This document shows, one piece after another, positions 26,950 through 40,117 of a DNA stretch of 64,000 bases. The DNA lies in the NCBI RefSeq assembly GCF_051401765.1, contig NW_027480564.1, positions 310,001-374,000 on the forward strand, in the 5' to 3' direction. How positions within the stretch are numbered: the first letter of the stretch is position 1; every line of letters starts with the position of its first letter. The position numbers and the translations under genes are program-made. The stretch is from Calliopsis andreniformis. Its lineage: Eukaryota > Arthropoda > Insecta > Hymenoptera > Andrenidae. The notes under the pieces were generated by a model. It had not been told where the DNA came from, did not search any database, and saw only the letters and a list, made by a program, of their open reading frames with translations.

Positions 26950-29900
26950 ATGGAGGATGAGGGCTGAGGGTTGAGGATTGAGGTTTGAGTATTGAATCCT
27001 GAGAATTCATTATATTCTATTGAGTATTGGGAATTGAGGATTGATGGTTGAGTACTGAGGACTCAGGATTGAGGATTGAAGGTTGAGTATTGAGGATTCA
27101 GAATTGAGGTTTGAGGGCTGAGGATTGCGGATTGAAGATTGAGTATTGAGGATTGAAGGTTGAGGATTGAGGATTGAGGATTAAGGATTGAGGATGATGT
27201 CTGAGGGTTGAGGATTGAGGATTGAAGATTCGATATTGAGGATTGAAGATTGAGTATCGAGGATTGAGGACTGAGGATTGAGGCTTGAAGGTTGAGTATT
27301 GAAGATTCAGGATTGAGGTTTGACGACTGAGGATTGAGGATTGAAGATTGAGTATTAGGGATTGAAGATTGAGGATTGAGGATTGAGGATTGAGGATTGA
27401 GGATGATGTCAGAGGTTTGAGGATTGAGGTTTGAGGACTGACGACTGAGGATTGAAGACTGAGGGTTGAGGATGAGGGCAGAGGGTCAGGGATTGAGGTT
27501 TGACGACTGAGGATTGAGGTATGAGGTTTGAGAATTGCGGATTGATGATTGAGGATTGAAGATTGAGGATTGGGTATTGAGGATAGAGGATTGAGGATGG
27601 AGGATGAGGGCTGAGGGTTGAGGATTGAGGTTTGAGTATTGAGTCCTGAGAATTCAGGATATTCTATTGAGTACTGAGAATTGAGGATCGATGGTTGAGT
27701 ACTGAGGACTGAAGATTGAGGATTGAAGGTTGAGTATTGAGGATTCAGTATTGAGGTTTGAGGGCTGAGGATTGAGGATTGAAGATTGAGTATTGAGGAT
27801 TGAAGGTTGAGGATTGAGGATTGAGGATTAAGGATTGAGGATGATGTCTGAGGGTTGAGGATTGATGTTTGAGGACTGAGGACTTAGGATTGAGGACTGA
27901 GGATTGAGGATAAGGGCTGAGGGTCGGGGATTGAGGTTTGACGACTGAGGACTGAGGATTGAGGATTGAGAATTCAGGATTGTTGATGGAGGATTGAAGA
28001 TTGAGGATTGGGTATTGAGGGTTGAAGAGTGAGGATTGAGGATTGAGGATTGAGGATTGAGGGTTAAGGATCTAGGATTGGAGATTGATTATTGAGGATT
28101 GAAGATTGGGGATTGAGGATTGAGGGTTGAGGATCTAGGATTGGAGATTGATTATTGAGGATTGAAGATTGGGGATTGAGGATTGAGGATTGAGGATCTA
28201 GGATTGGAGATTGAAGATTGGGGATTGAGGATTGCGGGTTGAGGATTGAGGACGAGGACTGACGGTTGAGGATTGAGGTTTGAGGATGAGGACTGAGGGT
28301 TGAGGATTGAGGTTTGAGAAATGACGATTGAGGATTGAGGATTGAGGATTGAGGATTGAGGATTGAGGATTGTGTATTAAAGATTGAGTATTGATCACTG
28401 AGGATTGAGGATTGAGGATTGAGGGTTGATGATTGAATATTGAGGATTGAAGATTGAGGATTGAGGATTGAGGATTGAGGATTGAGGATTGAGGATTGAG
28501 GATTGAGGATTGAGTGTTGGGGATTGAATATTGAGTACTGAGGATTGAAGATTGGGGATTGAGGATTGATGATGGAGGATGAGGGCTGAGGGTTGAGGAT
28601 TGAGGTTTGAGTATTGAACCCTGAGAATTCAGGATATTCTATTGAGTATTGAGAATTGAGGATTGATGGTTGAGTACTGAGGACTGAGGATTGAGGATTG
28701 AAGATTGAGGATTAAGGATTGAAGATTGAGAATTAAGGATTGAAGATTGTGGATTGAGGATCTAGGATTGGAGATTGATTATTGAGGATTGAAGATTGAG
28801 GACTGAGGATTGAGGATTGAGGATTGAGAATTGAGGATGAGGACTGAGGATTGAGGATTGAGAATTGAGGATTAAGGGTTGAGGATTGAAGATTGAGGAT
28901 TGGGTATTGAGGATTGAAGAATGAGGATTGAGGATTGAGGATTGAGGATTGAAGATTGAGTATTGAGGATTGAAGATTGACGATTGAGGATTGACGATTG
29001 AGGATTGAGGATTGAGGATTGAGGATTGAAGATTGAGGATTGGGTATTGAGGTCTGAACATTGAGGATTGTGGATTGAGGATTGAAGGTTGAATATTGAT
29101 GAATGAAAATTAACGATTGAGGATTGAGGGTTGTGGATTGAGGACGAGTACTGAGGGTTGAGTATTGATACTTGAGGTCTAAGGATTGAGAATTGAGGTT
29201 TGAGAAATGAGGATTGAGGATTGAGGATTGAGGATTGAGGTTTGAGGATCGATGATTGAGTATTGAAGATTGAGTATTGATCACTGAGGATTGAGGATTG
29301 AGGATTGAGGATTGAGGATTGAGGATTGAGGATTGAGGATTGAAGATTGATTATTGAGGATTGAAGATTGGGGATTGAGGATTGAGGTTTGAGGATGGAG
29401 GATGAGGGCTGAGGGTTGAGGATTGAGGTTTGAGGACTGAGGACTGAGGATTGAGGATCGAGAGTTGAGGATTGAGGATTGAGGATTGAGCATTGAGGAT
29501 TGAGAATTGAGGATTGATGATTGAGGGTTGAAAATTGAATATTGAGGATTGAAGATTGAGGATTGATGATTAAGGATTGAGGATGGAGGATGAGGGCTGA
29601 GGGTTGAGGATTGAGGTTTGAGGATGGAGGATTAAAGATTGAGTATTGAGGATTGAGGATTGACGATTGACGATTGAGGATTGAGGATTGAGGGTTGAGG
29701 ATTGAGGATTGAAGATTGAGGATTGGGTATTGAGTAAAGAAGATTGAGGATTGTGGATTGAGGATTGAAGGTTGAATATTGATGAATGAATATTAACGAT
29801 TGAGGATTGAGGGTTGTGGATTGAGGACGAGGACTGAGAGTTGAGTATTGATACTCGAGGTCTGAGGATTGAGGATTGAGGATTGCGAATTGAGGATTGA

Positions 29901-30698
29901 AGATTGAGGATTGAGGATTGGGTATTGAGGATTGTAGAATGAGGATTGAGGATTGAGGATTGAGGATTGAAGATTGAGTATTGAGGATTGAAGATTGAGG
30001 ATTGAGTATTGAGGACTGAGGATTGAGGATTGAAGATTGAGTATTGAGGATTGAAGATTGAGGATTGAGGATGGAGGATTGAGAATTGAGGATTGAAGAT
30101 TGAGGATTGAGGATTGAGGATTGAGGATTGAGCATTGAGGATTGAAGATTGAATATTGATGATTGAAGATTGAGGATTGAGGATTGAGGGTTGTGGATTG
30201 AGGACGAGTACTGAGGGTTGAATATTGATGATTGAGGTCTGAGGATTGAGGATTGAGGATTGAAAATTGAGGATTGAGGATTGAGGATTGAGGATTGAGG
30301 ATTGAAGATTGAGTATTGAGTATTGAAGATTGAGGATTGAGGATTGAGGTTTGAGGATTGATGATTGAAGATTGTGTACTGAAGATTGAAGATTGAGGAT
30401 TGAGGATTGAGGATTGAGGATTGAGGATTGAGGATTGAAGATTGAGGATTGGGGATTGAGGATTGACGATTGAGGATTGAGAATTGAGGATTGAGGTTTG
30501 AAATTGAGTATTGAGGATTGAAGATTGAGGATTGAGATTTGATTATTGAATATTGTGTTATGAGTATTGAACCATGAGAATTCAGGATATTCTATTGAGC
30601 ATTGAGAATTGGGGATTGATCGTTGAGTATTGAGGATTCATGGCTGAGGTTTGTGTGTTGAATATTGAGGGTTGAGGATTGAGGATTGAGGATTGATG
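26950..30698. repeat. 3.75-kb tandem block C, copy 1
   Basis: Repeated directly downstream at an offset of 3,749 bp. The pairing is anchored by ATTCATTATATTC, a version of the anchor word found only at 27005 and 30754 in this window. Compared with copy 2 it lacks 133 bp near 29.63 kb and 21 bp near 30.48 kb, both multiples of 7. From about 28.9 kb onward it introduces words such as ATTAACGATT that the first 28 kb lack. Confidence 0.8.
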
Positions 30699-33600
30699 AT
30701 GGAGGATGAGGGCTGAGGGTTGAGGATTGAGGTTTGAGTATTGAATCCTGAGAATTCATTATATTCTATTGAGTATTGGGAATTGAGCATTGATGGTTGA
30801 GTACTGAGGACTCAGGATTGAGGATTGAAGGTTGAGTATTGAGGATTCAGAATTGAGGTTTGAGGGCTGAGGATTGCGGATTGAAGATTGAGAATTGAGG
30901 ATTGAAGGTTGAGGATTGAGGATTGAGGATTAAGGATTGAGGATGATGTCTGAGGGTTGAGGATTGAGGATTGAAGATTGGATATTCAGGATTGAAGATT
31001 GAGGATCGAGGATTGAGGACTGAGGATTGAGGCTTGAAGGTTGAGTATTGAAGATTCAGGATTGAGGTTTGACGACTGAGGATTGAGGATTGAAGATTGA
31101 GTATTAGGGATTGAAGATTGAGGATTGAGGATTGAGGATTGAGGATTGAGGATGATGTCAGAGGTTTGAGGATTGAGGTTTGAGGACTGACGACTAAGGA
31201 TTGAAGACTGAGGGTTGAGGATGAGGGCAGAGGGTCAGGGATTGAGGTTTGACGACTGAGGATTGAGGTATGAGGATTGAGAATTGCGGATTGATGATTG
31301 AGGATTGAAGATTGAGGATTGGGTATTGAGGATAGAGGATTGAGGATGGAGGATGAGGGCTGAGGGTTGAGGATTGAGGTTTGAGTATTGAGTCCTGAGA
31401 ATTCAGGATATTCTATTGAGTACTGAGAATTGAGGATCGATGGTTGAGTACTGAGGACTGAAGATTGAGGATTGAAGGTTGAGTATTGAGGATTCAGTAT
31501 TGAGGTTTGAGGGCTGAGGATTGAGGATTGAAGATTGAGTATTGAGGATTGAAGGTTGAGGATTGAGGATTGAGGATTAAGGATTGAGGATGATGTCTGA
31601 GGGTTGAGGATTGACGTTTGAGGACTGAGGACTTAGGATTGAGGACTGAGGATTGAGGATGAGGGCTGAGGGTCGGGGATTGAGGTTTGACGACTGAGGA
31701 CTGAGGATTGAGGATTGAGAATTCAGGATTGTTGATGGAGGATTGAAGATTGAGGATTGGGTATTGAGGGTTGAAGAGTGAGGATTGAGGATTGAGGATT
31801 GAGGATTGAGGGTTAAGGATCTAGGATTGGAGATTGATTATTGAGGATTGAAGATTGGGGATTGAGGATTGAGGGTTGAGGATCTAGGATTGGAGATTGA
31901 TTATTGAGGATTGAAGATTGGGGATTGAGGATTGAGGATTGAGGATCTAGGATTGGAGATTGAAGATTGGGGATTGAGGATTGCGGGTTGAGGATTGAGG
32001 ACGAGGACTGACGGTTGAGGATTGAGGTTTGAGGATGAGGACTGAGGGTTGAGGATTGAGGTTTGAGAAATGAGGATTGAGGATTGAGGATTGAGGATTG
32101 AGGATTGAGGATTGAGGATTGTGTATTAAAGATTGAGTATTGATCACTGAGGATTGAGGATTGAGGATTGAGGGTTGATGATTGAATATTGAGGATTGAA
32201 GATTGAGGATTGAGGATTGAGGATTGAGGATTGAGGATTGAGGATTGAGGATTGAGGATTGAGTGTCGGGGATTGAATATTGAGTACTGAGGATTGAAGA
32301 TTGGGGATTGAGGATTGATGATGGAGGATGAGGGCTGAGGGTTGAGGATTGAGGTTTGAGTATTGAACCCTGAGAATTCAGGATATTCTATTGAGTATTG
32401 AGAATTGAGGATTGATGGTTGAGTACTGAGGACTGATGATTGAGGATTGAAGATTGAGGATTAAGGATTGAAGATTGAGAATTAAGGATTGAAGATTGTG
32501 GATTGAGGATCTAGGATTGGAGATTGATTATTGAGGATTGAAGATTGAGGATTGAGGATTGAGGATTGAGGATTGAGAATTGAGGATGAGGACTGAGGAT
32601 TGAGGATTGAGAATTGAGGATTGAGGGTTGAGGATTGAAGATTGAGGATTGGGTATTGAGGATTGAAGAATGAGGATTGAGGATTGAGGATTGAGGATTG
32701 AAGATTGAGTATTGAGGATTGAAGATTGACGATTGAGGATTGACGATTGAGGATTGAGGATTGAGGATTGAGGATTGAAGATTGAGGATTGGGTATTGAG
32801 GTCTGAACATTGAGGATTGTGGATTGAGGATTGAAGGTTGAATATTGATGAATGAAAATTAACGATTGAGGATTGAGGGTTGTGGATTGAGGACGAGTAC
32901 TGAGGGTTGAGTATTGATACTTGAGGTCTAAGGATTGAGAATTGAGGTTTGAGAAATGAGGATTGAGGATTGAGGATTGAGGATTGAGGTTTGAGGATCG
33001 ATGATTGAGTATTGAAGATTGAGTATTGATCACTGAGGATTGAGGATTGAGGATTGAGGATTGAGGATTGAGGATTGAGGATTGAGGATTGAAGATTGAT
33101 TATTGAGGATTGAAGATTGAGGATTGAGGATTGAGGGTTGAGGATGGAGGATGAGGGCTGAGGGTTGAGGATTGAGGTTTGAGGACTGAGGACTGAGGAT
33201 TGAGGATCGAGAGTTGAGGATTGAGGATTGAGGATTGAGCATTGAGGATTGAGAATTGAGGATTGATGATTGAGGGTTGAAAATTGAATATTGAGGATTG
33301 AAGATTGAGGATTGATGATTAAGGATTGAGGATGGAGGATGAGGGCTGAGGGTTGAGGATTGAGGTTTGAGGACTGAGGACTGAGGATTGAGGATTGAGA
33401 ATTGAGGTTTGAGGGTTGAGGATTGAAGATTGAGGTTTGGGTATTGAGGATTGAAGAATGAGGATTGAGGATTGAGGACTGAGGACTGAGGATTGAGGAT
33501 TGAGGATGGAGGATTAAAGATTGAGTATTGAGGATTGAGGATTGACGATTGACGATTGAGGATTGAGGATTGAGGGTTGAGGATTGAGGATTGAAGATTG

Positions 33601-34601
33601 AGGATTGGGTATTGAGTAAAGAACATTGAGGATTGTGGATTGAGGATTGAAGGTTGAATATTGATGAATGAATATTAACGATTGAGGATTGAGGGTTGTG
33701 GATTGAGGACGAGGACTGAGAGTTGAGTATTGATACTCGAGGTCTGAGGATTGAGGATTGAGGATTGCGAATTGAGGATTGAAGATTGAGGATTGAGGAT
33801 TGGGTATTGAGGATTGTAGAATGAGGATTGAGGATTGAGGATTGAGGATTGAAGATTGAGTATTGAGGATTGAAGATTGAGGATTGAGTATTGAGGACTG
33901 AGGATTGAGGATTGAAGATTGAGTATTGAGGATTGAAGATTGAGGATTGAGGATGGAGGATTGAGAATTGAGGATTGAAGATTGAGGATTGAGGATTGAG
34001 GATTGAGGATTGAGGATTGAGCATTGAGGATTGAAGATTGAATATTGATGATTGAAGATTGAGGATTGAGGATTGAGGGTTGTGGATTGAGGACGAGTAC
34101 TGAGGGTTGAATATTGATGATTGAGGTCTGAGGATTGAGGATTGAGGATTGAAAATTGAGGATTGAGGATTGAGGATTGAGGATTGAGGATTGAAGATTG
34201 AGTATTGAGTATTGAAGATTGAGGATTGAGGATTGAGGTTTGAGGATTGATGATTGAAGATTGTGTATTGAAGATTGAAGATTGAGGATTGAGGATTGAG
34301 GATTGAGGATTGAGGATTGAGGATTGAAGATTGAGGATTGGGGATTGAGGATTGACGATTGAGGATTGAGTATTGAGGATTGAGAATTGAGGATTGAGGT
34401 TTGAAATTGAGTATTGAGGATTGAAGATTGAGGATTGAGATTTGATTATTGAATATTGTGGATTGAGTATTGAACCATGAGAATTCAGGATATTCTATTG
34501 AGTATTGAGAATTGAGGATTGATCGTTGAGTATTGAGGATTCATGGCTGAGGGTTGTGTGTTGAATATTGAGGGTTGAGGATTGAGGATTGAGGATGGAG
34601 G
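30699..34601. repeat. 3.9-kb tandem block C, copy 2
   Basis: Direct tandem copy of 26950-30698. The offset grows from 3,749 to 3,882 and then 3,903 through two extra stretches of 133 and 21 bp. The longest - strand open frame in the satellite (32528-34024, 498 codons) lies here and contains only ILNPQSS-type repeats. Confidence 0.8.
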
Positions 34602-37600
34602 ATGAGGGCTGAGGGTTGAGGATTGAGGTTTGAGTATTGAACCCTGAGAATTCAGGATATTCTATTGAGTATTGAGAATTGAGGATTGATGGTTGAGTTC
34701 TGAGGACTGAGGATTGAGGATAGAAGGTTGAGTATTGAGGATTCAGAATTGAGGTTTGAGGACTGAGGATTGTGGATTGAAGATTGAGTATTGAGGATTG
34801 AAGATTGAGGATTGGGGATTGAGGATTGAGGATTGAGGATGATGTCTGAGGGTTGAGGATTGAGGTTTGAGGACTGAGGACTGAGGACTGAGGACTGAGG
34901 ATTGAGGATGAGGGCTGAGGGTCGGGGATTGAGGTTTGACGGCTGAGGACTGAGGATTGAGGATTGAGAATTAAGGATTGTTGATAGAGGATTGAAGATT
35001 GAGGATTGGGTATTAAGGATTGAAGAATGAGGATTGAGGATTGAGGATTGAGGATTGAGGGTTGAGGATCTAGGATTGGAGATTGATTATTGAGGATTGA
35101 ATATTGGGGATTGAGGATTGAGGGTTGAGGATTGAGGATTGAAGATTGATTATTGAGAATTGAGGTTTGAGGATCTAGGATTGGTGACTGAAGATTGAGG
35201 ATTGAGGATTTAGGTTCGAGTACTGAGGACGAGGACTGACGGTTGAGGATTGAGGTTTGTGGATTGAGGATTGAGGACTGAGGCTTGAGGATTGAGGATT
35301 GAGCATTGAGGATTGAAGATTGAGGACTGGCGATTGAGGATTGAAGATTGAGGATTAAGGACTGAGGATGTAGGATTGGAGATTGATTATTGAGGATTGA
35401 AGATTGAGGATTGAGGATTGGGGATCTAGGATTGGAGATTGATTATTGAGGATTGAAGATTGAGGATTGACGATTGAGGATTGAGGATCTAGAATTGGAG
35501 ATTGATTATTGAGGATTGAAGATTGAGGATTGATGATTGAGGATTGAGAATTGAGAATTGAGGATGAGGACTGAGGTTTGAGGATTGAGGTTTGAGAAAT
35601 GAGGATTGAGGATTGAGGATTGAGGATTGAGGATTGAGGATTGAGGATTGAAAATTGAGTATTGAGGATTGAAGATTGAGGATTGAGGATTGACGATTGA
35701 GGATTGTGGATTGAAGATTGAGTATTGAGGATTGAAGATTGAGGATTGAGGATTGAGGATTGAGGATTGAGGATTGAGGATTGAGGATTGAAGATTGATT
35801 ATTGAGGATTTAATATTGGGGATTGAGGATTGAGGATTGAGGATCTAGGATTGGAGATTGAAGATTGAGGATTGAGGATTGAGGGTCGAGTATTGAGGAC
35901 GAGGACTGACGGTTGAGGATTGAGCACTGAGGATTGAAGGTTGAATATTGATGATTGAAGATTGAGGATTGAGGATTGAGTGTTGTGGATTGAGGACGAG
36001 GACTGAGGGTTGAATATTGATGATTGAGGTCTGAGGATTGAGGATTGAGGATTGAAAATTGAGGATTGAGGATTGAGGATTGAGGACTGAGGATTGAAGA
36101 TTGGATATTGAGTATTGAAGATTGAGGATTGAGGATTGAGTACTGAGGATTGAGGCTTGAAGGTTGAGTATTGAAGACTCAGGATTGAGGTATGAGGACT
36201 GAGGATTGAGGATTGAAGATTGAGTATTAGGGATTGATGATTGAGGGTTGAAAATTGAATATTGAGCATTGAAGATTGAGGATTGATGATTAAGGATTGA
36301 GGATGGAGGATGAGGGCTGAGGGTTGAGGATTGAGGTTTGAGGACTGAGGACTGAGGATTGAGGATTGAGAATTGAGGATTGAGGGTTGAGGATTGAAGA
36401 TTGAGGATTGGGTATTGAGGATTGAAGAATGAGGATTGAGGATTGAGGATTGAGGATTGAAGATTGAGTATTGAGGATTGAAGATTGACGATTGAGGATT
36501 GACGATTGAGGATTGAGGATTGAGGATTGAGGATTGAAGATTGAGGATTGGGTATTGAGGTCTGAACATTGAGGATTGTGGATTGAGGATTGAAGGTTGA
36601 ATATTGATGAATGAAAATTAACGATTGAGGATTGAGGGTTGTGGATTGAGGACGAGTACTGAGGGTTGAGTATTGATACTTGAGGTCTAAGGATTGAGAA
36701 TTGAGGTTTGAGAAATGAGGATTGAGGATTGAGGATTGAGGATTGAGGTTTGAGGATCGATGATTGAGTATTGAAGATTGAGTATTGATCACTGAGGATT
36801 GAGGATTGAGGATTGAGGATTGAGGATTGAGGATTGAGGATTGAAGATTGATTATTGAGGATTGAAGATTGAGGATTGAGGATTGAGGGTTGAGGATGGA
36901 GGATGAGGGCTGAGGGTTGAGGATTGAGGTTTGAGGACTGAGGACTGAGGATTGAGGATCGAGAGTTGAGGATTGAGGATTGAGGATTGAGCATTGAGGA
37001 TTGAGGATTGAGGATTGAGGGTTGAGGATCTAGGATTGGAGATTGACTATTGAGGATTGAAGATTGGGGATTGAGTATTGAGGATTGAGGATCTAGGATT
37101 CGAGATTGATTATTGAGGATTGAAGATTGGGGATTGAGGATTGAGGATTGAGGATCTAGGATTGGAGATCAAGGATTGGGGATTGAGGATTGAGGGTTGA
37201 GGATTGAGGACGAGGACTGACGGTTGAGGATTGAGGTTTGAGGATTGAGGATTGAGGATTGAGGACTGAGGCTTGAGGATTGAGGATTGAGCATTGAGGA
37301 TTGAAGATTGAGGACTGGCGATTGAGGATTGAAGATTGAGGATTAAGGATTGAGGATTGGGAATTGAGGATGTAGGATTGGAGATTGATTATTGAGGATT
37401 GAAAATTGAGGATTGAGGATTGAGGATTGGGTATTGAGGATTGAAGAATGAGGATTGAGGATTGAGGATTGAGGATTGAGGGTTGAGGATCTAGGATTGA
37501 AGATTGAGGATTGAGGATTGAGGATCGAGGATTGAGGATTGAGGATGGAGGATGAGGGCTGAGGGTTGAGGATTGAGGTTTGAGTATTGGGTCCTGAGAA

Positions 37601-38439
37601 TTCAGGATATTCTATTGAGTGTTGAGAATTGAGGATTGAGGATTGAGGATTGAAGATTGAGTATTAGGGATTGAAGATTGAGGATTGAGGATTGAGGATT
37701 GAGGATTGAGGATTGAAGATTGAGGATTGGGTATTGAGGATTGAAGAATGAGGATTGAGGATTGAGGATTGAGGATTGAGGATTGAGGATCTTGGATTGG
37801 AGATTGATTATTGAGGATTGAAGATTGATGATTGAGGATTGAGGATTGCGGATCTAGAATTGGAGATTGATTATTGAGGATTGAAGATTGAGGATTGATG
37901 ATTGAGGATTGAGAATTGAGAATTGAGGATGATGTCTGAGGGTTGAGGATTGAGGTTTGAGAAATGAGGATTGAGGATTGAGGATTGAGGATTGAGGATT
38001 GAGGATTGAGGATTGTGTATTAAAGATTGAGTATTGATCACTGAGGATTGAGGATTGAGGATTGAGTGTTGAGGATTGAGGGTTGATGATTGAATATTGA
38101 GGATTGAAGATTGAGGATTGATGATTAAGGATTGAGGATGGAGGACGAGAGCTGAGTGTTGAGGATTGAGGTGATGAGGACTGAGGGCAGAGGATTGAGG
38201 ATTGAGAATTGAGGATTGAGGATTGAGGGTTGAGGATCTGGGATTGAAGATTGAGGTTTGAGGATTGAGGATTGAGGATTGAGTGTTGAGGATTGAGGGT
38301 TGATGATTGAATATTGAGGATTGAAGATTGAGGATTGATGATTAAGGATTGAGGATGGAGGATGAGGGCTGAGTGTTGAGGATTGAGGATTGAGGACTGA
38401 GGACAGAGGATTGAGGATTGAGAATTGAGGATTGAGGAT
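34602..38439. repeat. Satellite segment with a copy of 32593-33240
   Basis: ATTGAGG satellite without genes. About 36352-36999 aligns with 32593-33240 at offset 3,759, a further duplication overlapping block C. The rest is built from the same modules (anchor words, CTAGGATTGGAG words, GATGATGTCTG words) in a different order. Confidence 0.75.
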
Positions 38440-40117
38440 TGAGGATTGAGGATTGAAAATTGAGTATTGAGGATTGAAGATTGAGGATTGAGGATTGACG
38501 ATTGAGGATTGAGGATTGAAGATTGTGTATTGAGGATTGAGGATTGAGGATTGAGGATTGAGGATTGAGGATTGAGGATTGAGAATTGAGGATGAGGACT
38601 GAGGGTTGAGGATTGAGGTTTGAGGAATGAGGATTGAGGGTTGAGGATTGAGGATTGAGGATTGAGGATTGAGGATTGAGGATTGGGGATTGAATATTGA
38701 GTACTGAGGATTGAAGGTTGAGGATTGAGGATTGAGGATTGATGATGGAGGATGAGGGCTGAGGGTTGAGGATTGAGGTTTGAGAAATGAGGATTGAGGA
38801 TTGAGGATTGAGGATTGAAGATTGAGTATTGAGAATTGAGGATTGAGGATTGAGGATTGAGGATTGAGAATTGAGGATGAGGACTGAGGGTTGAGAATTG
38901 AGGTTTGAGAAATGAGGATTGAGGATTGAGGATTGAGGATTGAGGGTTGAGGATCGATGACTGAGTATTGAAGATTGAGTATTGATCACTGAGGATTGAG
39001 GATTGAGGATTGAGGATTGAGGATTGAGGATTGAAGATTGAATATTGAGGATTGAAGATTGAGGATTGAGGATTGAGGGATGAGGATGGAGGATGAGGGC
39101 TGAGGGTTGGGGATTGAGGTTTGAGGACTGAGGACTAAGGATTGAAGATCGAGAGTTGAGGATTGAGGATTGAGTATTGGGGATTGAGGATTGAGATTTG
39201 AGGATTGATGATTGAGGGTTGAAAATTGAATATTGAGCATTGAAGATTGAGGATTGATGATTAAGGATTGAGGATGGAGGATGAGGGCTGAGGGTTGAGG
39301 ATTGAGGTTTGAGAACTGAGGACTGAGGATTGAGGATTGAGAATTGAGGATTGAGGGTTGAGGATTGAAGATTGAGGATTGGGTATTGAGGATTGAAGAA
39401 TGAGGATTGAAGATTGAGGATTGAGGATTGAGGATTGAAGATTGAGTATTGAGGATTGAAGATTGACGATTGAGGATTGACGATTGAGGATTGAGGATTG
39501 AGGATTGAGGATTGAACATTGAGGATTGGGTATTGAGGACTGAACATTGAGGATTGTGGATTGAGGATTGAAGGTTGAATATTGATGAATGAAGATTAAC
39601 GATTGAGGATTGAGGGTTGTGGATTGAGGACGAGTACTGAGGGTTGAATATTGATGATTGAGGTCTGAGGATTGAGGATTGAGGATTGAAAATTGAGGAT
39701 TGAGGATTGAGGATTGAGGATTGAGGATTGAAGATTGAGTATTGAGTATTGAAGATTGAGGATTGAGGATTGAGGATTGAGGATTGATAATTGAAGATTG
39801 TGTATTGAAGATTGAAGATTGAGGATTGAGGATTGAGGATTGAGGATTGAGGATTGAGGATTGAAGATTGAGGATTGGGGATTGAGGATTGACGATTGAG
39901 GATTGAGTATTGACGATTGAGAATTGAGGATTGAGGTTTGAAATTGAGTATTGAGGATTGAAGATTGAGGATTGAGATTTGAATATTGAATATTGTGGAT
40001 TGAGTATTGAACCATGAGAATTCAGGATATTCTATTGAGTATTGAGAATTGAGGATTGATCGTTGAGTATTGAGGATTCATGGCTGAGGGTTGTGTGTTG
40101 AATATTGAGGGTTGAGG
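38440..40117. repeat. Block E, copy 1
   Basis: Aligns with 61211-63190 on the other side of the retrotransposon. The offset is 22,771 up to about 39.64 kb (for example GAAAATTGAG at 38455 and 61226), then 22,942 after a 171-bp difference. Copies of one block about 23 kb apart show that duplication is not only between neighbours. Confidence 0.75.

Noticed and set aside
32528..34024. 498-codon - strand ORF of ILNPQSS repeats as a repeat protein gene
   Set aside because: The heptamer is open in all three - frames with the same peptide. There is no signal peptide, non-repeat domain, promoter or preferred frame. The same applies to the 183- to 401-codon frames at 3645-4589, 10136-11089, 35799-36994, 38342-39547 and 61179-62632.
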